Shown in pieces: positions 15,838 through 24,931 of a stretch of 64,000 nucleotides of DNA (the first letter of the stretch is position 1; each line of letters begins with the position of its first letter). The position numbers were made by a program, and so were the translations under genes. The notes beneath the pieces were generated by a model. The model was not told the DNA's origin and ran no database searches. It worked only from the letters and a program-made list of their open reading frames with translations. This DNA is from JBKCUA01 sp046318675 (GTDB lineage Bacteria > Pseudomonadota > Alphaproteobacteria > JAJTHO01). The stretch is taken from positions 66,998 to 130,997 of the forward strand of contig JBKCUA010000033.1 in NCBI GenBank assembly GCA_046318675.1, given 5' to 3'.

Positions 15838-18207
15838 TTAATCCCCGAAACGATATTTGCGTATCTCTATATCTTCATTGGTACGCTTTTTTTCAGATTC
15901 AATCATCTTTTCGAGATTGCGAACGTAGGATTGTGTGAATGACTGGATTTTGAGGCTTTTGTTGTTCAGCCAAGGCTCAATTTCGGCGATTTTAGCGTTG
16001 TAGGCATCTACCAAGCCGTACTCACCAAAAACACCCCCTGTGTTGGAGAGGATAATTTCCATGTCCTTAAGGTAATGACTGTTTGTTGGAAGGGCATTGA
16101 TCAGCGCGGCGCACACATCTTGAATCTTTATATCGCCGTCATAATTTTTGAGCACGGCCATTACAAAAAGATAGTCTTGCTCATCCCCGTCTTCAATAAG
16201 GTTTAGTAAGGCAGTTTTGAACGTATCGGGGAAGGAAGGGTAAAGAATTTTTAATACCCTGCCGCTTGCCCGTTTGAATGTACCGTGCTCGCTATCATAC
16301 CATTTCCTGATGGTTCTGGTCACATCGCTGGCTGCATCTTCAAGGACTGTTGGTATTTCGCTGAGGTTATAAGGTATGGCCTCATAATTGCCAGTTTTTC
16401 CCGATTCTAGCCGCGCACGAAATAAATCAACTATTTTGATGGGAAACCGTGCAGCAATATCCTGTAGCGTATATTCAGCATGATAATCAATGCGTGGTAA
16501 ATAGATGCAGTTTTCTAAAACAGCATTGATGGTATCCTCTGTCATGATTGCAGAGATTTTTTGCCGCTCGGCACGAAACCAGAATCCATACACCCAGTCC
16601 GCAGAAGCGCATTCGGTAAGCTTGCGTATCATTTCAGGAAATAGAGTGTTGACTAGGGCATCACCCCCCGCATCAACCTTGGCAGCGATGACGCCAACAG
16701 CAGTTGAGAGAACGGGTATGTCTTTTCGCTCCATGGCTGTGTGAACAAGTTTTTTAAAGAACGCACTGTCAAAGTCCGGTGTATGCTCACATACTTTGGT
16801 CAGTTCCCAGAGGTATTTTTTCTCATTCAGCCATGTGTCGCGTACTGCCAAGGCAGCCTGTTTTTCAGCGGATTGTAACAGTCCTAGCAGCAGGGGGATG
16901 ATAAACTTTTGCAACGCGGCGTCATGCTCGCGCAGAAGTTCAAGCACAAAAGTTGGATTTTTTTCCGCTGTTTTTTTTAAGAATTTTTCAAAATAGGGAA
17001 ATGTTGCCAGGTCGTTTGATTCAATCTTGACCCATTCCAGAATGCGCCTTTGCCATACAGGATACGTTTCAGGATGAACATCGTTTAATAATTCCTCCAG
17101 CCGTGCATCCCGCCGCTGTTTTGCAAGTTCTACTTTGTTGTCGATTGTGTTTTTTGCATCGTCGTCACCGCACCACGGGTGGAAGATGCCATGAAAGCCA
17201 ATCAGAACCTTAAAAGCTTGGTATTCTTCGTTTTTATCAAGCTGAGCTTTAACGCGGCAGGCGGCGGCTTTTGTATCACGATGACCATGATAATACTTCC
17301 AATACGTACTGTGCTCAATTTCCTGAATAAAGGACAACTCGCGCTCTGTGGGCACAATCTGTTCAAGAAACCCTAGCACGTCTTTGCCATTGTCTTGCAG
17401 AAGTTCCAACAGTTCTGGGGCGCTTCCGCCCATCTTGGGGTGTTGTGAGGCGGCGTTCAGGCCACCCAGAACACTCTTCTTTTCGTCAAGCGTTGTTGCC
17501 CGTGCGTAGAGTTTTTTGAGGATTTCAATGGCATCTTGCCGCACAGCTTTTAATTTCGGCGTTACAGGATGCACCCCAGAGTGGAGTGTTATGGTTTGAT
17601 ACGTGGACGATGCGCCCTCTATGTTCGGGGACAGGATTGCTTTGCAGAGCGTGACAAGGGAGGGGAGGAAGCGGTGCTGTTCGTCTGGTGTTAGCTTTTG
17701 GATAACTTCCAGGATATTCTGTTGCGGCTGTAGTCCATAGTGTTCATACAAGGCAAGATCATAGGAGGCCATCGTTTCAAGATGATCCTGTACCTGTTTC
17801 CTGACGGGTTCTGCCGTGTGATCCTGATACTGGAGAAAAATAGGTAGAATTTCCGCAAGTTTAAAATAGCGGATGCGGTTTAACACATTCAGGCACGCTA
17901 TCATTAGCTTGTCGCTGCTGTAAAAGGCCTGCCTGCTCTCCGCAGACCAATAGGGATCATCAGGTATTTTCAACGTGATGGTTTCAAGACAGTTCAGGGT
18001 TGCGGTGATCACCGCAAAGGCCTCGTCAGGCACGCGGTAAGCAAAACTATCCAGCAGTTCGAGGTTGTGCTGGATGGTGTCATAGGCCGTGGTGGTGGAG
18101 AGGGTAGCTTTGATTTTGGCGGCTTCAGTTTGGAGAAAATCTTTCGCCTCCGGAAGTTCACTTTCCGCAAATCTAATCAAAGCACTTTTCAAGAGCGAAG
18201 CGTCCAT
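15838..18207 (-). CDS. Large helical protein of unknown function, partner of PIN-like gene
   Basis: Not recognised. The 789 residues read as successive amphipathic helices without signal peptide or membrane spans, suggesting an alpha-solenoid (HEAT/ARM-like) scaffold; examples are LLDSFAYRVPDEAFAVITATL and FTQSYVRNLEKMIESEKK. No Walker, nuclease or methylase motif was seen. A patch near residue 345 (GIFHPWCGDDDAKNTID) stands out. The ATG at 18207 lies one base after the stop of the PIN-like gene, so the two are translationally coupled. Convergent with lptA. Defence, toxin-antitoxin or stress function is a guess from the pairing only. Confidence 0.75.
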   Translation of the reverse strand: MDASLLKSALIRFAESELPEAKDFLQTEAAKIKATLSTTTAYDTIQHNLELLDSFAYRVPDEAFAVITATLNCLETITLKIPDDPYWSAESRQAFYSSDKLMIACLNVLNRIRYFKLAEILPIFLQYQDHTAEPVRKQVQDHLETMASYDLALYEHYGLQPQQNILEVIQKLTPDEQHRFLPSLVTLCKAILSPNIEGASSTYQTITLHSGVHPVTPKLKAVRQDAIEILKKLYARATTLDEKKSVLGGLNAASQHPKMGGSAPELLELLQDNGKDVLGFLEQIVPTERELSFIQEIEHSTYWKYYHGHRDTKAAACRVKAQLDKNEEYQAFKVLIGFHGIFHPWCGDDDAKNTIDNKVELAKQRRDARLEELLNDVHPETYPVWQRRILEWVKIESNDLATFPYFEKFLKKTAEKNPTFVLELLREHDAALQKFIIPLLLGLLQSAEKQAALAVRDTWLNEKKYLWELTKVCEHTPDFDSAFFKKLVHTAMERKDIPVLSTAVGVIAAKVDAGGDALVNTLFPEMIRKLTECASADWVYGFWFRAERQKISAIMTEDTINAVLENCIYLPRIDYHAEYTLQDIAARFPIKIVDLFRARLESGKTGNYEAIPYNLSEIPTVLEDAASDVTRTIRKWYDSEHGTFKRASGRVLKILYPSFPDTFKTALLNLIEDGDEQDYLFVMAVLKNYDGDIKIQDVCAALINALPTNSHYLKDMEIILSNTGGVFGEYGLVDAYNAKIAEIEPWLNNKSLKIQSFTQSYVRNLEKMIESEKKRTNEDIEIRKYRFGD

Positions 18208-18208
18208 A

Positions 18209-19246
18209 TTATTGTCCTCTGCTCATGATCCGCAAAATTTCCGGCAGCCTAGCATCATAAGCATTTTTGCACAGATTTTTATCTCTTGGCACATAGCCAT
18301 CCCCTATTTTTTTAAGCACCTCTTGAACTGCCGCCAAGTAGTCAGCCGTGGCGGTTATTTGGTTCGGGGTATAAAATTCTTTGAGGAACTCTATCAGAGT
18401 TACTTTTGGTACCGGGGCATTGGCAGACAGTAAATATACTGTAGCCAAGACTCTTTCATGGAGTTCGTTATGATCGCTTAAAGTTGTGCTGCTTGTAGGT
18501 GTGCTATCAAGTTCATTATTGGAGAGTACTGTGATGGCTTCTTCTTTTTTTGATTCTTGTGAGGCTATTTCTTTTGCAAAGTCTGAATATTCTTTTAGTT
18601 TATAGCCGATATTTTTTAGACTATTGGTGAGATTTTTATCTCCCGCTGTTTGATCGGTGTTATCTTTGCTGCTACTATGCTCCGGATTTTGTCTTTTGTG
18701 AAGAATAAAGAAATTTGTCTTGGTTATATTTTCTTTTTTTATATCAAAAGCAGCTTGGTAAACCCAAGCGTCTGGAATATTAGTTCTGTTTTTAGATCTG
18801 TCTTTATTTTCTTCGAACGGCTCCTGACATTGGAAATAAGCGTTCCAAGTGTTTTCAACATGGTGAGATCGTATGGGGGCAATTTTTATATTATGCTGTT
18901 CTAAGAAATTATCGATTATGCTTACGGACTTCTTGTCTATCTCGTCTCGATCGGGAATAGTTAGCGTCGGTGTAGGGAAAATTTCGTGCAATAAACTTGG
19001 GTGTTTTAATGCCGCAAGAGCAGTTCTTAGTGGTTTTAAATTTTTTTCAAATTGATCAACTTTTTGAGCTCTCCATTCTTCTTTGCCTATTTCAGAGATG
19101 TAAACATCGATATCATTGGCCTTACAAAATTTTAGGATGCTCAAGTAATTTTCATCTTTATGGCTTACCCCGCTCATAAAAGAGGTATCCATAAAAATAA
19201 CTGTGTTGCCAGCGAGGTCTGCGATACTAGTTTCTTGATTGTCCAT
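18209..19246 (-). CDS. PIN-like nuclease-domain protein (DUF4935-like)
   Basis: Probably a metal-dependent ribonuclease. The first 185 residues follow a PIN plan: VIFMDTSFM with D20, YISEIGKEEW with E52 and E56/E57, and RTNIPDAWVYQAAFDI with D159 and D168, the acidic residues expected to hold Mg or Mn. A long charged insertion (about 80-155) is typical of the larger DUF4935-type PIN proteins rather than VapC. Residues 185-250 are low-complexity and polar; the last 90 residues form a separate helical, possibly winged-helix, domain (LHERVLATVYLLSANAPVPK). The gene is visibly AT-richer than its neighbours, a hint of transfer. It precedes the 789-residue gene with a one-base gap. Confidence 0.7.
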   Translation of the reverse strand: MDNQETSIADLAGNTVIFMDTSFMSGVSHKDENYLSILKFCKANDIDVYISEIGKEEWRAQKVDQFEKNLKPLRTALAALKHPSLLHEIFPTPTLTIPDRDEIDKKSVSIIDNFLEQHNIKIAPIRSHHVENTWNAYFQCQEPFEENKDRSKNRTNIPDAWVYQAAFDIKKENITKTNFFILHKRQNPEHSSSKDNTDQTAGDKNLTNSLKNIGYKLKEYSDFAKEIASQESKKEEAITVLSNNELDSTPTSSTTLSDHNELHERVLATVYLLSANAPVPKVTLIEFLKEFYTPNQITATADYLAAVQEVLKKIGDGYVPRDKNLCKNAYDARLPEILRIMSRGQ

Positions 19247-19321
19247 ATTTTAATTCACTCTCAACCAGCAGCCATGAGCTGTTTGGTGAGAACAGCAGTA
19301 GCCACGCGATACTACCTGCCC

Positions 19322-19564
19322 TTACGCCGCCCAGCGCGCCGGCGCGGCATTAACAACATACCGCTCAATGTGTTCCAAGATGCCGTTGGCGTAGGCTGGA
19401 AAACGCTTTTTAATATCGTAGCTGAGCAATGCCTTGGCCGCATTGATTTGTATCTGGCTGCCATCATGCAAGGCACGTTGAAGCTCTTCGATATTCATTT
19501 TAATTAATGTATCATTGAGGGCGGCCTCAACAGAGCCGGTGGTGGGCATTTTACGAAAGAACAT
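19322..19564 (-). CDS. Small hypothetical protein, first gene of the PIN cassette
   Basis: Not recognised. An 80-residue, soluble, helical protein (IEELQRALHDGSQIQINAAK, IKKRFPAYANGILEHIERYV). A near-perfect ribosome-binding site (AGGAGG) seven bases before the ATG supports it as a real gene. It lies 75 bp upstream of the PIN-like gene on the same strand, so it may be an antitoxin-like or regulatory first member of that operon, but it could equally be independent. Its C-terminus is encoded by a GC-rich palindromic stretch (CGCGCCGGCGCG). Confidence 0.6.
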   Translation of the reverse strand: MFFRKMPTTGSVEAALNDTLIKMNIEELQRALHDGSQIQINAAKALLSYDIKKRFPAYANGILEHIERYVVNAAPARWAA

Positions 19565-19640
19565 AGACGCCTCCTAATAAGAAGGACTTTTACATAAAAT
19601 GGAGTATTTTGCTGTGATGTGGACCACGGTGGTGGTTTTA

Positions 19641-19690
19641 TTGAAGTGTTCGGTCTAACCCCCTTCCCCCGCTGCACGGGGGAAGGGGGC
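19641..19690. repeat. Copy of dispersed palindromic repeat
   Basis: TTGAAGTGTTCGGTCTAAC followed by a strong palindrome, CCCCTTCCCCC-GCTGCAC-GGGGGAAGGGG. Same unit as at 12320-12471 and 39786-39859. It lies in the gap between the small gene at 19322 and cysH and could act as a terminator for cysH, which is read towards it. Confidence 0.75.
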
Positions 19691-19706
19691 AACGGGCAGT
19701 AGTTCC

Positions 19707-20399
19707 CTATATAGTATAATGAATCCCGCACTCTAATTTATCCTGCCCTGCCCAGCGACCGCTGCGTCCATTGCTCCCATCCACGGGCAGGGCGGTGCAG
19801 GGCGCGCAGCCGATAGAGGTGTACCCCTGGGCGGTGAGGGGGTGGCGGGGCAGGTTGTGCTGTACCATGTACGCTTCCAGATCGGCGGCTCCCCAGCGGG
19901 CTAAGGGGTTGTATTTGATGCGGGCACCATCGTTTTCTATGAGGGGGATGCTGGCGCGGCTGCTGCTTTGAAAGCGTTTGCGGCCATTAATCCAGGCGCG
20001 GAAAGGGAGCAGGGCGTGCTGTAACGGCAACACTTTGCGGATGAAACAGCAGCGATCGGCGTTATTGAACCATAAGGTTCCTTGGGGGTCTTCACGATCC
20101 ACATCCATTTTTGCAGGGGCGAGAAGGCGAATATCCTGTAGGCCTAAGTGCTGCTGCACAGTATGCATATAGGCCAGAGTTTCTGGAAATAGCTTATTGG
20201 TTTCTAAAAATAAAATCGGTGTTTTCGGTTTAATCTGGGCAATGATGTGCAGGAGAACTACCGATTCTGCGCCAAAAGAGGAGACCGCGGCTATTGCGTC
20301 GTTGACGTGAGCCTTGGTAAGAGCGTGGGTGAGCAGTTCCTCGGCGGTGAGGCCTTCTAATTCCTTATTATCCAATGAATGCAATGAGCTTGTCGTCAT
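19707..20399 (-). CDS. cysH: Fe-S phosphoadenylyl/adenylyl-sulfate reductase
   Basis: Reduces activated sulfate (APS or PAPS) to sulfite with thioredoxin in cysteine biosynthesis. The 230-residue protein has the adenylyl-binding SSFGAESVVLLHI, the paired cysteines NNADRCCFIRKV, a second pair in GCAPC, and the C-terminal KLECGIH with the catalytic cysteine. The two cysteine pairs bind a [4Fe-4S] cluster, which points to the APS-reducing type rather than the cluster-free PAPS enzyme of E. coli. No cysDN, cysI or cysG is adjacent. Confidence 0.93.
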   Translation of the reverse strand: MTTSSLHSLDNKELEGLTAEELLTHALTKAHVNDAIAAVSSFGAESVVLLHIIAQIKPKTPILFLETNKLFPETLAYMHTVQQHLGLQDIRLLAPAKMDVDREDPQGTLWFNNADRCCFIRKVLPLQHALLPFRAWINGRKRFQSSSRASIPLIENDGARIKYNPLARWGAADLEAYMVQHNLPRHPLTAQGYTSIGCAPCTALPVDGSNGRSGRWAGQDKLECGIHYTI

Positions 20400-20441
20400 T
20401 TTGATAGCTTAGGGGTGCAGCAGGGAACTTACAAGTATTCT

Positions 20442-21116
20442 TTATTGTTTCAGCTCTTGCCTTGCTGCGGTTAGATCGGTTTGGAAGTCTTCAGTGGCAC
20501 TGAGAGCACCCAATATCCAAAATGCCAATTGTTCACCGCCTTTGAGATCGTGCGGGTAATGCACACCGGCGATGACGCGGTTCCAGGCGACTTCATCGGC
20601 GCGTTGCCGCAGGGCGGGACGTTGGGCGGGGAATAGGATGCCGAGAATTTCTGCGTAAACACGGCTGCAAGCGGTGTGGCCGCTGGGGTAGGCACCATTA
20701 TTGGTACCGCTAAATAATGCTTTGATGCGAGAGTCACGTCTGAAGGGGCGTTCGGTGTTCCAGAATTCTTTGGCTTTACGCACCGCAGCGCCGCAACTTG
20801 CCCCTGCGTTGTCTAATAAGGCGAATGTTTTTGGATGTTCGGCGCGGTTAATAGTGGGCGTTATAATGCCGGCCACCATCTCTGGGCGGACGGGTTGCTG
20901 TTGGCGGGCGGCTTCACGGTCTTTTTCGGTGGCGCGACGTTGTGCTCTTATGACGGCTTCAATGTCTTGTTGCCAAGGATCACTGTTAGGGGAGGGGGGA
21001 ATGGTTAAAATAGCGGGATCGAGGACGGCGGCATCTACATACGGATTTTTAGAATCTGTTGTGCAGCCATTAATGCTGAAAATACAAAGCAATAAAACCA
21101 AAATACGTGAAATCAT
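20442..21116 (-). CDS. PAP2-type acid phosphatase lipoprotein
   Basis: Periplasmic or outer-membrane phosphatase of the class A acid phosphatase (PhoN-like) group. The signal LLLCIFSINGC ends in a lipobox cysteine at residue 18. The three PAP2 motifs are present: KEFWNTERPF (KX6RP type), PSGHT, and RVIAGVHYPHDLKGG (SRX5HX3D type) with the nucleophile histidine. It likely releases phosphate from organic phosphates outside the cytoplasm. Length 224. A GGAG site lies 8 bases before the ATG. It stands alone between cysH and sciP. Confidence 0.9.
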   Translation of the reverse strand: MISRILVLLLCIFSINGCTTDSKNPYVDAAVLDPAILTIPPSPNSDPWQQDIEAVIRAQRRATEKDREAARQQQPVRPEMVAGIITPTINRAEHPKTFALLDNAGASCGAAVRKAKEFWNTERPFRRDSRIKALFSGTNNGAYPSGHTACSRVYAEILGILFPAQRPALRQRADEVAWNRVIAGVHYPHDLKGGEQLAFWILGALSATEDFQTDLTAARQELKQ

Positions 21117-21258
21117 CCGGCAAGCTCCTTTGGAAATAGCTTATGTTTCTAAAGGTTTTTGTGTTCTGGGTACATGCATTTTTTGTGTGGCTCATTAAAA
21201 TAAACCAATAAAAAGAATTGTATATTTTTTATTAACCAAATGCGTTTATACTCGTAGC

Positions 21259-21489
21259 ATGAAGATACGGCATGATGTTCGACATCCAGCGACGGCGCGC
21301 TGGGTTCGTCAACGTAAAGAAGAAGTCGTGAAGTCAGTGTTGCAAGGTTCTATTTCTCTTGGGGAAGTATGCCGTCGCTATCAGTTATCGGTGGAGGAGT
21401 TTTTGTGTTGGCGACGGGAGATAGCGGTGGTGGCGTCTGCGGTAAAAACATCAAAAAAACAGACCAGGCAAAAAATTCCTAGGCGTTAA
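21259..21489 (+). CDS. sciP: SciP-like CtrA inhibitor (DUF1153)
   Basis: Matches the DUF1153 family, whose Caulobacter member SciP binds CtrA and blocks transcription of CtrA targets after division. The helix-turn-helix core is clear: ARWVRQRKEEVVKSVLQG, then SLGEVCRRYQLSVEEFLCW. At 76 residues it is shorter than SciP (about 90), lacking N-terminal residues, and ends in a basic tail. It lies 54 bp upstream of fliF on the same strand. A near half-site for CtrA, TTAACCAA (21232-21239), precedes it; the gene has no good ribosome-binding site. Confidence 0.85.
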   Translation: MKIRHDVRHPATARWVRQRKEEVVKSVLQGSISLGEVCRRYQLSVEEFLCWRREIAVVASAVKTSKKQTRQKIPRR

Positions 21490-21543
21490 CGATTTGTTGA
21501 GAGGTTGTCGCAAAGATACCCTCTGACGAAAGGGGAAATCGCC

Positions 21544-23187
21544 GTGGGTGGATTCCTAGAATCATTACAAGCACTGGGTCGGCCAAAGCTTTTTATGCTT
21601 GCGGCGGCAACGGTTATTATTTTGGGAATGATAGGTTTTTTAGCCAGCGGTGCCTTTGGCACGCGTATGTCTACCCTTTACACGAAATTGGATACCAAAG
21701 ATGTGACGGCAATTGCCGCCCAGTTAGAAGCATTACAAATTCCTTATCAGCTTGCGGATGGAGGAACCACAATACAGTTGCCAAGCCAAGATGTGGGTCG
21801 GGCTCGGGTGCGTCTGGCAGAGCTTGGATTGCCCAGGGAAGGCTCTCTTGGTTATGAATTATTTGATAAAAATGATTCACTGGGAACATCAACATTTCAG
21901 CAAAACGTGACCAAAGTGCGTGCCCTTGAGGGTGAAATAGGCCGTACCCTTGGGTCTATTGACGGGGTACGGGCGGCAAGGGTGCATCTGGTATTGCCGG
22001 AACGGGAATTGTTTAGCCGCGAGAGGCAACAGGCGCGGGCATCTGTGTTTTTAACATTACAAGGTAGTAAGCAGCTGGGCGCAATTCAAATTGCCGCGAT
22101 TCGGCATTTGGTAGCCTCGGCAGTGCCTCAGCTTGATGTGCAAAATATTTCCATTGTTGATGACCGCGGCAATCTTATTGCTAAAGGCGGTTCAGGGGAA
22201 GGCGATGAAAGTTTTATTGCCGAAAACAATGAGCAGATGCGCCTAGCCTTTGAAAGTAAAATGCGCACCAATATTGAAGATATGGTGGGTAATATTGTGG
22301 GGCTTGGCAAAGTACGAGCGCAGGTTAGCACTGAAATGGATTTTAACAAAGTTACAAAAGATTCCGAAGTCTACGATCCTGAAAGTAAGGTAGAGCGCTC
22401 TACTCAAAACGTGGCAGAAAACGAAACAGAACACGAAAAATCGGAATCTGTGTCTGTTGCCAACAATTTGCCGGATAAGCAAGCTTCTCAATCACCAGGC
22501 TCCAACACCGTGCGTAATCAACAGCGTACCGAGGAAACGGTTAACTATGAGATTTCTCGTACTGTGACAAAAGAAATACGTCAGGTTGGACAAGTAAAGC
22601 GCCTATCCGTGGCGGTATTGGTGGACGGTACATATACTATGGGAGAAGACGGTAAAAAAATCTATACACCCTTGCCCCAAGAACAACTTGATCGGTTTGA
22701 TGCCCTTGTGAAGTCGGCTATTGGATTCGATGCAAACCGTGGCGATACAGTCGAAATTGTGAATATGCAGTTTCTTGATACTAGTCCGCCTATGGTTGCA
22801 GATAATATCTGGTTGCTGCTGAGTGCACAAGAATACGTGCGTATTGGCCAGACATTAGTATTGGCGGTTATTGGGTTGTTGATGATTTTGTTGGTGGTGC
22901 GGCCTATGGTACAGCGCCTTACGGCTTCCGCTCCTGAAGTGGTGGGTGGACCTGAAGCCGAGGCATTGCTTGGTTCTTCTGGACTAACGCCTGCTCTTGA
23001 GGCTCCAGATGGCAGTACATTGCCTGCTAATCAGCAGCGATCCGCCGTCGAAGAGATGCTGGATATGGATTACATCTCTGGTCAAATCCGTGCATCCAGT
23101 GTTAAACGCATTGGCGATCTTATTGAAAAATATCCAGATGAATCATTGCAGATTATTCGTAACTGGATGCAACAGGGAGTTTCCTAA
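21544..23187 (+). CDS. fliF: FliF, flagellar MS-ring protein
   Basis: Forms the inner-membrane MS ring on which the flagellar rotor and export apparatus assemble. Membrane helices flank a large periplasmic part: one near the N-terminus (LFMLAAATVIILGMIGFLA) and one near residue 435 (LVLAVIGLLMILLVV). Ring-building motifs include STLYTKLDTKD, GLPREGSLGYELFD, ERELFSRERQQARASVFL; the C-terminus that binds FliG ends IIRNWMQQ. The frame opens with TTG at 21505, but the GTG at 21544 is preferred because AAAGGGG lies about nine bases before it. It overlaps fliG by one base. Confidence 0.95.
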   Translation: MGGFLESLQALGRPKLFMLAAATVIILGMIGFLASGAFGTRMSTLYTKLDTKDVTAIAAQLEALQIPYQLADGGTTIQLPSQDVGRARVRLAELGLPREGSLGYELFDKNDSLGTSTFQQNVTKVRALEGEIGRTLGSIDGVRAARVHLVLPERELFSRERQQARASVFLTLQGSKQLGAIQIAAIRHLVASAVPQLDVQNISIVDDRGNLIAKGGSGEGDESFIAENNEQMRLAFESKMRTNIEDMVGNIVGLGKVRAQVSTEMDFNKVTKDSEVYDPESKVERSTQNVAENETEHEKSESVSVANNLPDKQASQSPGSNTVRNQQRTEETVNYEISRTVTKEIRQVGQVKRLSVAVLVDGTYTMGEDGKKIYTPLPQEQLDRFDALVKSAIGFDANRGDTVEIVNMQFLDTSPPMVADNIWLLLSAQEYVRIGQTLVLAVIGLLMILLVVRPMVQRLTASAPEVVGGPEAEALLGSSGLTPALEAPDGSTLPANQQRSAVEEMLDMDYISGQIRASSVKRIGDLIEKYPDESLQIIRNWMQQGVS

Positions 23188-24227
23188 TGACGTCTATAAC
23201 CCCTCTCACCAAGCCTCGTAAACGGGATGATTACCGCACGATGAGTGGTGTAGATAAGGCGGCTATGCTTTTTCTTGCGATTGGCGAGGAGCATAGTGCG
23301 AAATTATTTCGCATGATGCAAGATGATGAAATAAAAGAGTTATCCCAAGCGATGGCTAGTTTGGGTATTGTGGATGCCGAAATTGTTGAAAAGCTATTTA
23401 TTGAATTTGCTGAAAATTTCAGCACAGGAAGCACTCTGGTGGGCAGCTTGCAAAATACAGAGCGTTTGTTGTCGCGGATACTTGATCCTGAACGAGCCAG
23501 TCAAATTATGGAGGAAATTCGTGGTCCCGCGGGACTTACCATGTGGGATAAGCTGGCGAATGTTAATGAGGCCGTATTGGGTAATTACCTTAAAAATGAA
23601 TACCCCCAGACAGTGGCAGTGGTGCTTTCCAAAATTCGTGCGGATCATGCATCAAAAGTGTTGGCCTTGTTGCCCCAGAATTTTGCCATGGAAGTGGTGG
23701 GTCGTATGCTCAAGATGGAGCCTGTGCAAAAAGATATTCTTATGGGTATCGAACGCACCTTGCGTACTGAGTTTATGAGCAATTTGGCGCGCACACAACG
23801 TCGGGATAGCCATGAAATGATGGCGGATATCTTTAATAGCTTCGATCGCGCCACGGAACAACGCTTTATGATTGCTCTTGAGGAGCAAGATAAGGAAGCT
23901 TCTGACAAAATTAAATCATTGATGTTTACGTTTGAGGATATGAATAGGCTTGATCCGGCAGGTATTCAGACATTGCTGAAAAATGCCGATAAAGATAAAG
24001 TTGCTATTGCTCTTAAAGGTGCTTCGGAAGGTTTGCGGGAACTGTTCTTTAGCAATATGTCCGAAAGAGCCGCGAAAATCTTGCGTGAAGATATGGAGGC
24101 TCTCGGTCCCGTTAAAGTCCGCGATGTGGATGAGTCCCAGCAATATCTTATTCAAATGGCGCGCAGCCTTGCCGATAAAGGAGAAATCAATATCTCCGAT
24201 AAGGGCGGTGAAGAGATGGTGTATTGA
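23187..24227 (+). CDS. fliG: FliG, flagellar motor switch protein
   Basis: C-ring protein that couples stator torque to rotation. Seen: N-terminal VDKAAMLFLAIGEEHSAKLF for FliF binding, the middle-domain EHPQ-type motif in the form NEYPQTVAVVLSKI, and the C-terminal torque helix segment (FTFEDMNRLDP to ALKGASEGLRELFFSNMSERAA, about residues 245-295) with the charged residues used at the stator interface. Length 346 as usual. The start ATG overlaps the fliF stop (TAATG). Confidence 0.97.
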   Translation: MTSITPLTKPRKRDDYRTMSGVDKAAMLFLAIGEEHSAKLFRMMQDDEIKELSQAMASLGIVDAEIVEKLFIEFAENFSTGSTLVGSLQNTERLLSRILDPERASQIMEEIRGPAGLTMWDKLANVNEAVLGNYLKNEYPQTVAVVLSKIRADHASKVLALLPQNFAMEVVGRMLKMEPVQKDILMGIERTLRTEFMSNLARTQRRDSHEMMADIFNSFDRATEQRFMIALEEQDKEASDKIKSLMFTFEDMNRLDPAGIQTLLKNADKDKVAIALKGASEGLRELFFSNMSERAAKILREDMEALGPVKVRDVDESQQYLIQMARSLADKGEINISDKGGEEMVY

Positions 24228-24229
24228 TT

Positions 24230-24931
24230 ATGACTTTGCGCCCATTTCTCTTTGAGACGCATTTTGTCAAGCCAACTACGGTGGGTGCGTCCGTATCGGT
24301 GATGGAAAAGGAAATGGCTGAAACTTTTCCTGAGGATAACCGTATTCAAGAAGAAAACCTGCCAGTTTTGTATAGTGAACAAGAGCTGGAGGCAGCTAAA
24401 TCAGCAGCTTTTGAAGATGGTCGTCATATCGGGTTAACCCAAGCGGAAGAGGGGTTACTAGCTCGGCAAAATAGTTTATTGCAGCAATTGCTGCCTCAGA
24501 TTGAGTCCTTGGCGGAAGGACAAAAGTCTTTGCCGGAATATCTTACTAAGGCGGCTATACCTTTGGCCGTTACTTTGGTACGTCAGATTTTTCCCCACTT
24601 AAATCATGAACAGCGGTCGCAGCAGTTTGCCGCAATGATAGAGGATGCCCTTGTTAGTCTTGATGCACAGCCAAGATTGCTAGCGTTTTGTCATGCTGAT
24701 GATCTGCCACTGTTGGAAGAAGCTTGGAAAAAAAGTAATGCGGCTAATCTTTTTGAAGGGCGTTTTATTATCCAGCCAAAATCAGAAATGGCGGTAGGAG
24801 ATCTGCGTCTGGAATGGTGCGATGGTGGTATGGAACGCTTTTCTGAACGACTTTTGTATAAGCTCGAAACATTAGCATCCCGTCATGCACCAAAAACAAT
24901 ACTTTTACAACAACAGGAGACAATATTATGA
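24230..24931 (+). CDS. fliH: FliH-like flagellar export regulator (FlbE)
   Basis: Negative regulator and carrier of the export ATPase FliI. Similarity within this family is weak; the call rests on the position between fliG and fliN (flbE in Caulobacter), on the N-terminal Gln/Glu-rich helix (EQELEAAKSAAFEDGRHIG, with a GxxxG-like spacing) and on the C-terminal E-set domain ending in GDLRLEWCDGGMERF. The ATG at 24230 is chosen; a TTG six bases upstream overlaps the fliG stop. fliI itself is 26 kb away. Confidence 0.85.
   Translation: MTLRPFLFETHFVKPTTVGASVSVMEKEMAETFPEDNRIQEENLPVLYSEQELEAAKSAAFEDGRHIGLTQAEEGLLARQNSLLQQLLPQIESLAEGQKSLPEYLTKAAIPLAVTLVRQIFPHLNHEQRSQQFAAMIEDALVSLDAQPRLLAFCHADDLPLLEEAWKKSNAANLFEGRFIIQPKSEMAVGDLRLEWCDGGMERFSERLLYKLETLASRHAPKTILLQQQETIL

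Noticed and set aside
21190..21258. Sigma-54 promoter before sciP-fliF
   Set aside because: No GG-N10-GC element found; only a partial CtrA half-site.
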